Below are positions 35,807-43,610 of a DNA stretch of 43,610 nucleotides, one piece after another (position 1 is the stretch's first letter; every line of letters begins with the position of its first letter). Origin of the DNA: Fibrobacter sp. (GTDB taxonomy: Bacteria > Fibrobacterota > Chitinivibrionia > Chitinivibrionales > Chitinispirillaceae); the NCBI GenBank assembly GCA_012728995.1, contig JAAYEB010000009.1:1-43610 (forward strand), given 5' to 3'. The notes below the pieces were generated by a model. The model made no database searches. It was not told where the DNA came from and saw only the letters and a list, made by a program, of their open reading frames with translations. The position numbers and the translations under genes are program-made.

Positions 35807-36910
35807 ATGTTCTACGAATTCAGATGGAAAAAAACAGATATAAGAATAGATTCAAGCTGGATATATAATCTGTTTCTAATCGTTTATATTTTATCTCAGG
35901 GGGTATTTCCGTTCTATTATAAAAATATCAATGGGCTTACCTACACCTGGATGGGAATCGTTGGAGCAACAGGATTATTAACGATAGTTTTATTACATGA
36001 GTTGTCTCATATATTAATGGGTATAATTGTTGGCCAGCCTGCCAAATCGGTAACTCTTTTTTTAACAGGTGGTGTAAGGGAACACAGAACGCAAATAATG
36101 TCTGTATCAGATGAATTTATTATTAATTTGGCTGGTCCATTTTTAAATATAGTGTTTTACATGGTTTTCAACAGTTGTTTGGTAAAAGGCGAAGAAGCAC
36201 TATGGTCAATAGAATTTTTGGCACTTATTGAATATTTCAGGACTTTGAATGTGGTTTTAATTTTTTCCAATCTGATTCCTGTTTTACCGTTTGACAGTGG
36301 GAGAATTGTCAGTGCGCTTATATGTAAGGTGAAAAATCATGAGTTTGCAATAAATATTATGTCATTTGCAGGAATGGTACTGGCTTTGCTGGTAATATCT
36401 ATCGGTATTCTCATACTTTTTAACGGAATAATTACCGGAGGTATCTGCTGGATTTTAATCGGAATATCTATTCGAAAAGGTGCAAAGTTCTCGAAAAAAA
36501 GATATATTATAAGAAAGATACTTAAAGGTGAAAAAATTCAGACAATAATGTCATCTGCACTGGTAAGTGTGCCCCTGTGGATTTCTCTTGAGAAATTTTT
36601 TGAAAATTATCTCTGCAGGTACCAGTTTAAGCTGTTTCCGGTAATGGGATTTGAAAATGAGATTATCGGTTGTATTTGTACAGAAAACTTGAGAGCAGTA
36701 TCCCCGGATCAGGTGAAATCAAATAGTATAAAGGAATACATTTCGCCTTTAAGTGAGAATGCTGTTGATGCTGAAAATGATATTTTAAAATTGCTTTCTA
36801 TTATGGACGAAAAACATAGAAGCAGATTTATTGTCCAGAAATCAAAACGTGTTGCTGGAATAGTAACTCACAAGGATGTATTGAAATTTCTGGAGCAGAA
36901 ACTGATTTGA
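35807..36910 (+). CDS. M50 family site-2 metalloprotease with CBS-like domain
   Basis: A 367-residue intramembrane protease. The zinc-binding HELSH (64-68) lies in a span, with the third ligand D163 in NLIPVLPFDSGR (155-166), the Rip3/SpoIVFB-like arrangement. About six spans cover residues 18-215. The C-terminus (245-367) resembles a CBS pair (VPLWISLEKFFENYL, FPVMGFENEIIGCI, RSRFIVQKSKRVAGIVTHKDVLKFL), an adenosine-nucleotide-sensing module. It is the third gene of the six-hairpin-GT4 operon. Such proteases cleave membrane-bound anti-sigma or regulatory proteins; here its partner is unknown. Cleavage under the control of energy charge would fit the carbohydrate-storage neighbours. Confidence 0.85.
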   Translation: MFYEFRWKKTDIRIDSSWIYNLFLIVYILSQGVFPFYYKNINGLTYTWMGIVGATGLLTIVLLHELSHILMGIIVGQPAKSVTLFLTGGVREHRTQIMSVSDEFIINLAGPFLNIVFYMVFNSCLVKGEEALWSIEFLALIEYFRTLNVVLIFSNLIPVLPFDSGRIVSALICKVKNHEFAINIMSFAGMVLALLVISIGILILFNGIITGGICWILIGISIRKGAKFSKKRYIIRKILKGEKIQTIMSSALVSVPLWISLEKFFENYLCRYQFKLFPVMGFENEIIGCICTENLRAVSPDQVKSNSIKEYISPLSENAVDAENDILKLLSIMDEKHRSRFIVQKSKRVAGIVTHKDVLKFLEQKLI

Positions 36911-37340
36911 CAAAAACCATCTTTTATTTGTGCTTATGATGTATGATAAAAATCCATAATGGGATGGCCCATGAATAATTGAAATTGTTAGGGGATAAGG
37001 TTTTCTGTGGATTTTGCAGTTTTGATCAGCCTGATTGTAAAGATTTATTTACAGGAGATTCTGTCACCAATAAGTTTTTGAAAACTCAAATCTGAAGATT
37101 AAATATCAGCAAGACATTTATTATGACAATTCGAAACAACAGAGATGTGATCAGTTGAAAAAACAATATCAATCGAACCCCAAAACCCCGTTCGATTAAC
37201 GATCATTTTAGTAGCTGCAATTCTGATTAAATAATCTCTGTTAAGGCCATATCAACAAATTTTCGTAAATCATATCAAGCAAATAATTGGATATCTGCGG
37301 TTTTTAGTTTGCAAAATTATTTAAACGTTAAAATTAAAAA
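36911..37340. promoter_or_regulatory. Intergenic region upstream of ptsI with a C-loop dyad
   Basis: About 430 bases. AATCGAAC (37171-37178) and GTTCGATT (37190-37197) form a perfect 8-pair dyad around the C-rich loop CCCAAAACCCC, notable in this AT-rich stretch. It lies 144 bases before the ptsI start and has no T-run, so it is an operator or RNA structure rather than a terminator. No gene is seen. Confidence 0.4.
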
Positions 37341-38972
37341 ATGAAAAATAAAAAATTGTCTGAATATTCAATAAAAGGAGTAAGTATCTCACCTGGATTA
37401 GCTATGGGACGGGCATATATTTATACAGATGTTTTATTACGAGATCATGAGTTTTATACAATTAAATCTTCAGAAAAAAAAGAAGAGTTTAGAAGAATAG
37501 AGCAGGCCTTATTGGATGTAACAAAGGATTTGGCTTTATCTGCTGAACGTATAGAAAGGGAGTTGAATTCACAAATAGCAGGTATATTTTTTTCGCAGGC
37601 AGAGATACTGAAAGATCCTGAATTGCTTAAAGAATTGAAGACAGAATTGGAAGTAAATCTCGTAAATGCCGAGCAGATTGTTAAAAGGGTTTTTAGAAAA
37701 TGGGAATTACGGTTCAGACAAATACAGAATGAAATAATCAGTTGCAAGGCTGACGATATTGTAGACTTAAGCAGACGGTTGATTCGTGCTTTGACAGGAA
37801 TTAATGTCCATACATTAGAACGGCTTCCTTCAGGAAGCATAATAATAGCTAAACGGTTATTACCTTCAGATACGGTTTTTTTGTCCCGTAAATCTGCAAA
37901 AGGAATTGTTACTGAATCAGGTGGTCCAGCATCACATGCAGCACTTTTAACAAGAGAAATTGGTATCCCTGCAATGGGAAAAGTCAATGGAGTTCTGGAT
38001 CTGATACATCAGGGAGATTTTCTACTTATTGACGGAGCAGAGGGAAAACTTATAGTAAATCCAAAAGAGAAGACAAAGAAGGTATTTAATTCAAAATTAA
38101 AGAGTAGAAGTGCGGAATTTAGAAAAAACCAAAAAAAATCCTGGGGACCAGCAGTTTGTCGAAACGGTACTGTCGTTGAAGTAATGGCAAATGTAAGTTG
38201 TCGTAAGGATGTTGAATTTTCAATAGAAAATGGTGCTGATGGAATAGGACTTTTCAGAATAGAAAACATATATCTTTCAAGGAAACTGCCGCCATCTGCA
38301 ACAGAATTACATGATGAGATAGCCAAAGTGATTGCTCCGGCACAAAATAAACCTGTTACAGTCAGACTCCTTGATATAGGTGGAGACAAAAAATTAACAT
38401 ATCTGAATAGTGTTGGTGTTGATGATTCCTTTTTAGGGCGCAGGGGTATCCGTTTTCTTCTGGAATATCCGGAATTACTATATACACAGTTTAATGCCCT
38501 TATAAGACTATCCGAGAAATTTAATATAAAAATACTGGTTCCAATGGTTACATTCTGGCATGAAATGAAGATAGTAAGAGAAATTTTTGAAGAAATAGTT
38601 CAGTTAACAAATTGTAAAAGAAAAATATTACTTGGAGCCATGATTGAGACACCCGCAGCAGCCCTTTGTGTTTCGGATTTTTTACCATACGTGGATTTTT
38701 TCAGTATCGGAACCAATGACTTAACACAGTACACAATGGCGGCTGGAAGAGAAAATCATACGGTAATAGATTATTTTCTGGATAATCATCCAGCTATTTT
38801 CAAATTAATTGATTCCACAATGAAAAATGCAGGTCAAGTGCCAGTTTCATTGTGTGGTGAATTAGCATCAGAGATAAATATGTTGAACTTGATTATAAGT
38901 ATTGGTATAAAATCGATTAGTGTAGCTCCATCATTTATTCCCGATATTAAAGAAGCAATTAGATCTATATAA
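37341..38972 (+). CDS. ptsI: Phosphoenolpyruvate-protein phosphotransferase (enzyme I)
   Basis: A 543-residue enzyme I, the first phosphotransfer step of the PTS, which takes phosphate from phosphoenolpyruvate to HPr. The swivelling domain has the phosphorylated H199 in GGPASHAALLTREIGIPAM (195-212), preceded by an HPr-binding helical region (45-150). The PEP-binding barrel is complete: RLLDIGGDKKL, FSIGTNDLTQYTMAA, and the C-terminal cysteine loop SLCGELASE. Length is close to the family (about 570). No HPr or EII is in the window, so it may serve a regulatory (nitrogen-type) or sugar PTS elsewhere. The ribosome binding site is weak. Confidence 0.9.
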   Translation: MKNKKLSEYSIKGVSISPGLAMGRAYIYTDVLLRDHEFYTIKSSEKKEEFRRIEQALLDVTKDLALSAERIERELNSQIAGIFFSQAEILKDPELLKELKTELEVNLVNAEQIVKRVFRKWELRFRQIQNEIISCKADDIVDLSRRLIRALTGINVHTLERLPSGSIIIAKRLLPSDTVFLSRKSAKGIVTESGGPASHAALLTREIGIPAMGKVNGVLDLIHQGDFLLIDGAEGKLIVNPKEKTKKVFNSKLKSRSAEFRKNQKKSWGPAVCRNGTVVEVMANVSCRKDVEFSIENGADGIGLFRIENIYLSRKLPPSATELHDEIAKVIAPAQNKPVTVRLLDIGGDKKLTYLNSVGVDDSFLGRRGIRFLLEYPELLYTQFNALIRLSEKFNIKILVPMVTFWHEMKIVREIFEEIVQLTNCKRKILLGAMIETPAAALCVSDFLPYVDFFSIGTNDLTQYTMAAGRENHTVIDYFLDNHPAIFKLIDSTMKNAGQVPVSLCGELASEINMLNLIISIGIKSISVAPSFIPDIKEAIRSI

Positions 38973-39276
38973 ATTCTTCAAAAAATAATCTTGTTCTGAA
39001 TGGAGAACGATAAATTGACAATGGGCTTGCAGGAATAATGCTGTCTAATAATATGTCTTGTGTGGTTATTGATATTCATCTCTATCGCAATGGTTATTGA
39101 TGTTTATTAAAATACCGACCATTCCTTTGGATATTGCATTGTCCAAGACTGTTGGGCGGTATTATGTTGAGTCCATCGGGACATTATGTCCAGAGATGTG
39201 GTTATCGAGTGTATTGACTGGACATGCTCAATGAACTAAGTTGGAATCATTGAGCAAAATAAATATGTTATAGGGT
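38973..39276. terminator. Convergent intergenic region with two dyads
   Basis: Between ptsI (plus) and nadE (minus). TGCTCAATGA (39225-39234) pairs perfectly with TCATTGAGCA (39247-39256) around a 12-base loop, a ten-pair stem that could stop or protect both transcripts, though neither strand has a T-run of the usual length. GGACATTATGTCC (39179-39191) is an additional palindrome, and GGTTATTGAT is repeated nearby. Confidence 0.45.
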
Positions 39277-40302
39277 TTAATCTATTTGAGTGATTTTTTC
39301 AATCTTGAGAGCACCAAGGTGCTGGTATCTTGTAGTTTTCCGTTTTGTATCGATGTCAATGAAAATCTTTCTGGCTTGAAGAGGTGTTAAACCTGTTGCT
39401 TCGCAAACTGATTCTGGATGCATATTATTATTTTTTGCAAACAAACAGAGATCCATTTTCTGATAAGGCAGAGCGAAATAAAATTCTTCCTGAGTTTGTT
39501 CCAGAGGGTAAGTGTCTGTCGTTGGGGTTCTGTTTCTTATTTCTTCAGGTATTCCTAAGGATTTTGCCAATTCATAGACCTGTATTTTATATAGATGAGC
39601 AATTGGTTTAAGATCAGCTGAACCATCACCCGATTTTACAAAAAAACCCTGATCATATTCCAGACGGTTGGGGCTGCCTGCTACAGCAAAGTTGAATTTA
39701 TCCGCATAATAGTACTCAAGCATTTTACGAACACGTTGTTTGAAATTTGTTGCTGCAACCAGGTTCAGATAGGAATCGTGTGTCATTCGTTTACGGTAAA
39801 CATTGTTGTTATTGTCTTTTACAATGAGTGAAAAGATCTGATATCCAATGGTGCTGGTATTTTCAGGAAGAGCAATTTTGAATGGGTAATTAGGTTGATA
39901 TTGTGGAATTAATTGTCTGATTGCCTCGTTTTGTCGATTGTAACAACCTGTTGCTGACAGTATTTCGGTAATGTCATGATCTATAAGTTCCATGCCCAGA
40001 TGAGATGAAAAAAGTTTTGCAAGGCGGAATGTATCTTCAGAGGTATGCCGTTCTGGCATAAACAGGCCTTTAACTCTTTCACATCCGATGGCTCTGGCAC
40101 ATAATGCCGCAGTTACACTACTGTCAATACCTCCGGAAAGGGCAATAATAATGCCCCTTCGTTTGAGAACAGAGACAAGTGATTTCTGAATGAAACTGCA
40201 TATACGTTCTATTTCTGATGTACAGTCGATCTGCAAGACATTAAAACCTATCTGATTTACATTTTCTGATACTGAATTGCTGTTTGATGGTAATGGAGGC
40301 AT
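39277..40302 (-). CDS. NAD synthetase-type amide ligase (NadE-like)
   Basis: A 341-residue protein with the PP-loop SGGIDSSVTAALCARA (about 55-70) of NAD synthetases, ATNFKQRVRKMLEYYYAD, GSPNRLEYDQGFFVKSGDGSADLKPIAHLYK and NRTPTTDTYPLEQTQEEFYFALPYQKMDLC. It lacks the glutaminase domain, so free ammonia is the likely nitrogen source. The normal role is amidation of nicotinate-adenine dinucleotide, but this branch, with an ACP and a radical SAM gene upstream (17- and 18-base gaps), is better placed in a biosynthetic cluster, and an amide transfer onto another adenylated acid is possible. AAGGAG precedes ATG 40302. I leave the gene symbol empty for that reason. Confidence 0.8.
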   Translation of the reverse strand: MPPLPSNSNSVSENVNQIGFNVLQIDCTSEIERICSFIQKSLVSVLKRRGIIIALSGGIDSSVTAALCARAIGCERVKGLFMPERHTSEDTFRLAKLFSSHLGMELIDHDITEILSATGCYNRQNEAIRQLIPQYQPNYPFKIALPENTSTIGYQIFSLIVKDNNNNVYRKRMTHDSYLNLVAATNFKQRVRKMLEYYYADKFNFAVAGSPNRLEYDQGFFVKSGDGSADLKPIAHLYKIQVYELAKSLGIPEEIRNRTPTTDTYPLEQTQEEFYFALPYQKMDLCLFAKNNNMHPESVCEATGLTPLQARKIFIDIDTKRKTTRYQHLGALKIEKITQID

Positions 40303-40319
40303 GTTTAAACTCCTTGGTA

Positions 40320-40589
40320 TTATGACCCTGTTGTTTTTTTTCGTTTAATGTAGCTGACCAGGTTATTAACTGAATCGAGATTTTCCGGTGTCAGATCTTC
40401 ATCATTAACAGTAATCTTAAATGTTTGTTGAATAAAATTTACCAATTCCAATACTCCGGTTGAATCTATTATACCTCTTTCCATAAATGAGTCTGCATTT
40501 GAATATTTAACAGCATCAGAATTCATAAGGAAATTCCTGTTAACAAAATCAATGATTGATAATTGCAAATTGGTGTCGTTTTCTAACAT
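40320..40589 (-). CDS. Acyl carrier protein
   Basis: An 89-residue carrier with the four-helix ACP pattern. The phosphopantetheine serine is S43 in GIIDSTGVLELV; helix 3-4 reads LTPENLDSVNNLVSYIKRK. The usual D-S-L becomes D-S-T, as in stand-alone carriers for secondary metabolism and D-alanyl carriers rather than fatty-acid AcpP. The N-terminal helix (SIIDFVNRNFL) is longer than in AcpP. GAGG precedes the start. It stands between a radical SAM gene and an NadE-like ligase, so it probably carries an acyl or amino-acyl intermediate that these enzymes modify. Confidence 0.88.
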   Translation of the reverse strand: MLENDTNLQLSIIDFVNRNFLMNSDAVKYSNADSFMERGIIDSTGVLELVNFIQQTFKITVNDEDLTPENLDSVNNLVSYIKRKKTTGS

Positions 40590-40607
40590 AACTGCCTCAT
40601 TTCAGGT

Positions 40608-42059
40608 TTACTTATCTGTCTTGGTGTTCTTATTATTAATTCCTTTCAAATCGTATGCCGTTACATCGTTTAATTTTTGTAGGTAATCAAGATAAGCCTT
40701 ATTGGTTTTAAGCCAATTTCTGATAATTGATTTTCCGATAATTTTCATCAAAACCGGATAAAAAGATTGAGGGTATAAATGTGGATAAAAATGCTTAAAT
40801 GAACCTAACAGAGAGAAAAAAAGAACATAAAGAAAATTCTTTACTGCATGTAAATAGGAATAAAAGGAGCTGAAACAGTATATCATTCCCTTTTGGAGTT
40901 CTACAGGTGACATATGTTTTGGTTTAAAAACAACATGCAATCCGTCGTAAAGGCTCCAGTTTTTGTGCAAAAGCCTTCCGGATTTTTCAAAATTTTGAAA
41001 AACTTCAGTTCCTGGTAAAGGAGTAAGAATGCTGTATTGGACAAAATCAAGATGTTTTTGTTTGCTGAATTTAGATGTTGATTTAAATAGGTTAGTTGAA
41101 TCTGGATCATTTCCAAGCATAAACATGCCATGTACCTGAATTCCGGCTTTTTTAAAACTACTGATTGCATTTGTTATATCATTGATTCCCTGGCTTTTAC
41201 GCATTTCTTTGAGAGTTTCAGGATTGATCGATTCAAAACCAATAAAAACGATTCGGCATCCGGCTTCATACATTTTAGGAGCCAGTAGGGGATCCCGGGC
41301 AGCATCTACTCTGACCTGAGCTGTCCAGTTGCGTTTGAATCTGTATTTCAACATTTGATCCAGTAATTTATGTGTTCGTGAAGTATTGGCAGAAAAATTA
41401 TCATCAACGAAAAAGATCCAGTCACGTTTGTAGTTAAAAATTTCATCTATAATACGTTCAGTACTCTGGAAACGGAAATCTCTGCCGAACATCTGAGTTA
41501 CTGAACAGAAATTGCAATCATATGGACACCCCCGTGATGTCATTACAGGCCAGACATGAATTCTGGAATTATCTTTAACGATTGAAAAATCAGGTATGGG
41601 TATAGAATCCAGATTTTCAATACGTTTACCTTTAATAATATGTTTGTTGTTTTCTCCATTAATTACAGAAAGAAATTCTTCTTCAGCTTCTCCGCAAATT
41701 ACCTGATCAAAATCTTCATGTGTTTCTTCAGGAAGCATACTGGCATGTATACCTCCAACTAAAGTTCGAGATGGTAAATTGTGACTTTTTCGAATCTTGC
41801 GGTATTGTCTGGCGATCGAACGACCTCTATTAAATGTTGCAGTTATACAACTGACACATAAGATGTCTGCATCTAGTAGTTCATTTTCAGTGATTTGTCT
41901 TTTTAGAATGTTTTCGTTAAGAATTATAACAGGATAACCAGCTTGTTTTGCAATAGTACCAAGATAGACAGGTCCTAATAACGGAATAGTCATGAATTTG
42001 GCAAATACATTAGATGGTGCGCCGGCTGGTTCAACAAAAACAATTTTGTTTTTTTTCAT
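40608..42059 (-). CDS. B12-binding-domain radical SAM protein
   Basis: A 483-residue protein of the BchE/P-methylase-like group. Residues 1-145 form a cobalamin-binding-type Rossmann domain (GPVYLGTIAKQAGYPVIILNE, ADILCVSCITATFNRGRSIA, LVGGIHASMLPEE, ICGEAEEEF). The radical SAM core has C-P-Y-D-C-N-F-C near 178-185 and the later FVDDNFSANTSRTHKLLDQML, RVDAARDPLLAPKMYEAGCRIVFIGFES and GMFMLGNDPD blocks. The C-terminus (about 395-470) has a hydrophobic stretch that may associate with the membrane. It leads the operon with ACP and NadE-like genes. It could methylate, rearrange or cyclise an ACP- or lipid-bound intermediate. Confidence 0.85.
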   Translation of the reverse strand: MKKNKIVFVEPAGAPSNVFAKFMTIPLLGPVYLGTIAKQAGYPVIILNENILKRQITENELLDADILCVSCITATFNRGRSIARQYRKIRKSHNLPSRTLVGGIHASMLPEETHEDFDQVICGEAEEEFLSVINGENNKHIIKGKRIENLDSIPIPDFSIVKDNSRIHVWPVMTSRGCPYDCNFCSVTQMFGRDFRFQSTERIIDEIFNYKRDWIFFVDDNFSANTSRTHKLLDQMLKYRFKRNWTAQVRVDAARDPLLAPKMYEAGCRIVFIGFESINPETLKEMRKSQGINDITNAISSFKKAGIQVHGMFMLGNDPDSTNLFKSTSKFSKQKHLDFVQYSILTPLPGTEVFQNFEKSGRLLHKNWSLYDGLHVVFKPKHMSPVELQKGMIYCFSSFYSYLHAVKNFLYVLFFSLLGSFKHFYPHLYPQSFYPVLMKIIGKSIIRNWLKTNKAYLDYLQKLNDVTAYDLKGINNKNTKTDK

Positions 42060-42269
42060 TCATATTCCCTTCATGTTCAGTAGTTCTGATGTTCAAACAA
42101 AATTTGTACCAACATTGTGCACAACAAAATGTCCTTTTGGAACAACAGTTGCAAATAATTTGCAATCAGATCTGAATAAAACAACCGTATGAGGAGGCTG
42201 ACTTCTTGAAAGTATATGAAAAGCTCATGATATATCTGACAATAACTAATGTAAAGAGTAGAGCAAATT

Positions 42270-43610
42270 ATGAGTGATGAAAAAAACATATTTATTCCAG
42301 GAGAAACTCATTCAGATGAGGAAAAGTTATGGTATAAAGACGCAATTATTTACGAGGTGCACGTACGGGCATTCAGAGACAGTAATGGTGACGGGATAGG
42401 TGATTTTATAGGTCTGAGAGAAAGACTTGATTATTTGCAGGATCTTGGTGTAACAGCCATATGGTTGCTTCCATTTTATCCGTCACCATTGCGTGATGAC
42501 GGGTATGACATTTCAGATTATTTAAACATCCATTCTGATTATGGTACTATACGTGATTTTAAGGAGTTTTTAAAAGCTGCACATAAAAGAGGTATAAATG
42601 TTATTGCTGAACTGGTTCTTAATCATACATCATCAGAACACATTTGGTTCAAGCGTGCCCGAAGAGCAGAGCCACAGACCAAAGTTCGTAATATGTATGT
42701 ATGGAGTGAAAATCCGGATAAGTATAAAGATGCCAGAATAATTTTCAGTGATTTTGAATCGTCTAACTGGGCGTGGGATCCTGTTGTCAGGTCTTATTAC
42801 TGGCACAGGTTTTATTCCCACCAGCCGGATCTTAATTTTGAAAATCCTAATGTTCATAAAAGCCTTATCAGAGTAATTGACTTCTGGTTTAATTTGGGTG
42901 TTGATGGGTTACGACTGGATGCAGTACCTTATCTGTATGAGGAGGAAAATTCAAATTGTGAAAACTTACCACAAACTCATGAATTTCTAAAGAAACTGCG
43001 TGCTCATGTTGACCAGAAATTCCAAAACCGGATGTTGCTTGCAGAAGCAAATCAATGGCCGGAAGATGCTGTTGCATATATGGGCAATGGTGATGAATGT
43101 CAGATGGCTTTTCACTTTCCACTTATGCCCAGAATGTTTATGGCTATTCAAATGGAAGATAATTTCCCTATTATCGATATTTTAAGATCAACTCCACCTA
43201 TTCCGTATTCATGTCAGTGGGCGATGTTTCTTCGCAATCATGATGAGTTGACATTAGAAATGGTGACAGATGAAGAACGGGATTATATGTACCGGGTGTA
43301 TGCCAGGGATGCGCGTGCAAAGATCAATCTTGGTATCAGAAGAAGGCTTGCACCACTGCTATCAAATGATCGGCGAAAAATTGAGTTGATGAACATTCTT
43401 CTGTTCTCTCTTCCCGGTACTCCCATAATTTATTATGGAGATGAAATTGGAATGGGTGATAATTACTATCTGGGTGATCGAAACGGTGTTAGAACTCCCA
43501 TGCAATGGGGACCAGATCGCAATGCAGGTTTTTCTGATGCCAATCCCCACAAATTGTTTTTACCAGTGATAATTGATCCCGAATATCATTATGAAACTAT
43601 TAATGTAAGA
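42270..43610 (+). CDS. treS: Trehalose synthase (maltose alpha-D-glucosyltransferase), partial
   Basis: An open frame of 447 codons starts at ATG 42270 and runs off the right edge, so the C-terminus is missing. It is a GH13 subfamily 16 enzyme that interconverts maltose and trehalose in the cytoplasm. Seen in order: WYKDAIIYEVHVRAFRDSNGDG, region I AELVLNHTSSEHIWF, region II GLRLDAVPYL with nucleophile D217, region III LLAEANQWPED with acid E259, region IV FLRNHDELTLEM with D325, and YYGDEIGMGDN. The WYKDAIIYE...DSNGDGIGDF opening is typical of TreS. Only a weak purine site precedes the start. With GH57, the six-hairpin enzyme and GT4 it suggests a glucan/trehalose pathway; maltokinase often follows or is fused, but that lies outside. 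Confidence 0.93.
   Translation, partial: MSDEKNIFIPGETHSDEEKLWYKDAIIYEVHVRAFRDSNGDGIGDFIGLRERLDYLQDLGVTAIWLLPFYPSPLRDDGYDISDYLNIHSDYGTIRDFKEFLKAAHKRGINVIAELVLNHTSSEHIWFKRARRAEPQTKVRNMYVWSENPDKYKDARIIFSDFESSNWAWDPVVRSYYWHRFYSHQPDLNFENPNVHKSLIRVIDFWFNLGVDGLRLDAVPYLYEEENSNCENLPQTHEFLKKLRAHVDQKFQNRMLLAEANQWPEDAVAYMGNGDECQMAFHFPLMPRMFMAIQMEDNFPIIDILRSTPPIPYSCQWAMFLRNHDELTLEMVTDEERDYMYRVYARDARAKINLGIRRRLAPLLSNDRRKIELMNILLFSLPGTPIIYYGDEIGMGDNYYLGDRNGVRTPMQWGPDRNAGFSDANPHKLFLPVIIDPEYHYETINVR

Noticed and set aside
37454-37987. 177-codon minus-strand frame opposite ptsI
   Set aside because: Antisense shadow of a clear enzyme I gene; Ser/Ile/Leu-rich as expected from reversed codons.
1-43610. tRNA, rRNA, CRISPR arrays, prophage genes, transposases or toxin-antitoxin pairs
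   Set aside because: I searched for T-loop-like GGTTCGA stretches, regularly spaced repeats and typical phage or transposase motifs, and found none that hold up.

Overview
The window is AT-rich, densely coding and free of rRNA, tRNA, CRISPR arrays and intact mobile elements. At least four predicted secreted proteins end in a Type IX secretion-like (Por/T9SS type A) C-terminal sorting domain: a beta-rich module with an L-x-D-x-x-G-R/K turn and a final G-I/V/L-Y strand. With the low GC, polysaccharide-active enzymes, a TatT-type lipoprotein and two non-anammox relatives of hydrazine synthase subunit A, this suggests an anaerobic Gram-negative bacterium of the Fibrobacterota/Chitinivibrionia kind or a close FCB relative. 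That assignment is an inference from gene content, not a match.

Left part (1-16 kb). A minus-strand set holds a dihaem HzsA-related exported protein (2155-4833), a two-domain RidA/chorismatase-like protein (862-2043) and the start of a third gene with a sorting tail (1-740, cut by the window edge). A strong terminator lies between the first two. Then come an ABC-2 exporter pair, a 48-residue cysteine-rich protein (DUF6485-like), a GH57 alpha-glucan enzyme, a secreted beta-helix (pectate lyase superfamily) protein, a GH10-fold protein that has lost both catalytic glutamates, and a second HzsA-related paralogue (13245-15920) closed by a very strong terminator.

Middle part (16-31 kb). A lone receiver-domain protein precedes a radical SAM gene coupled to a methyltransferase, converging on an E1-like (ThiF/MoeB) adenylyltransferase. 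This looks like a small uncharacterised modification locus. A hybrid histidine kinase, a possible GNAT/autoinducer-synthase-like protein, an AsmA-family envelope protein, a TatT-type lipoprotein and the housekeeping pair apt-asnS follow.

Right part (32-43.6 kb). A near-consensus sigma-54 promoter precedes a tight operon of a six-hairpin glycosidase, a GT4 glycosyltransferase and an M50 site-2 protease with a CBS-like tail. Phosphotransferase enzyme I follows. On the minus strand is a radical SAM/B12 gene, an acyl carrier protein and an NAD synthetase-type amide ligase, then on the plus strand the first 447 codons of a trehalose synthase. GH57, the six-hairpin enzyme, GT4 and trehalose synthase together point to alpha-glucan/trehalose storage or osmolyte metabolism.

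Most promising for novelty: the paired HzsA-related secreted dihaem proteins with a RidA-like neighbour, the radical SAM-methyltransferase-E1 locus, and the radical SAM-ACP-NadE operon.
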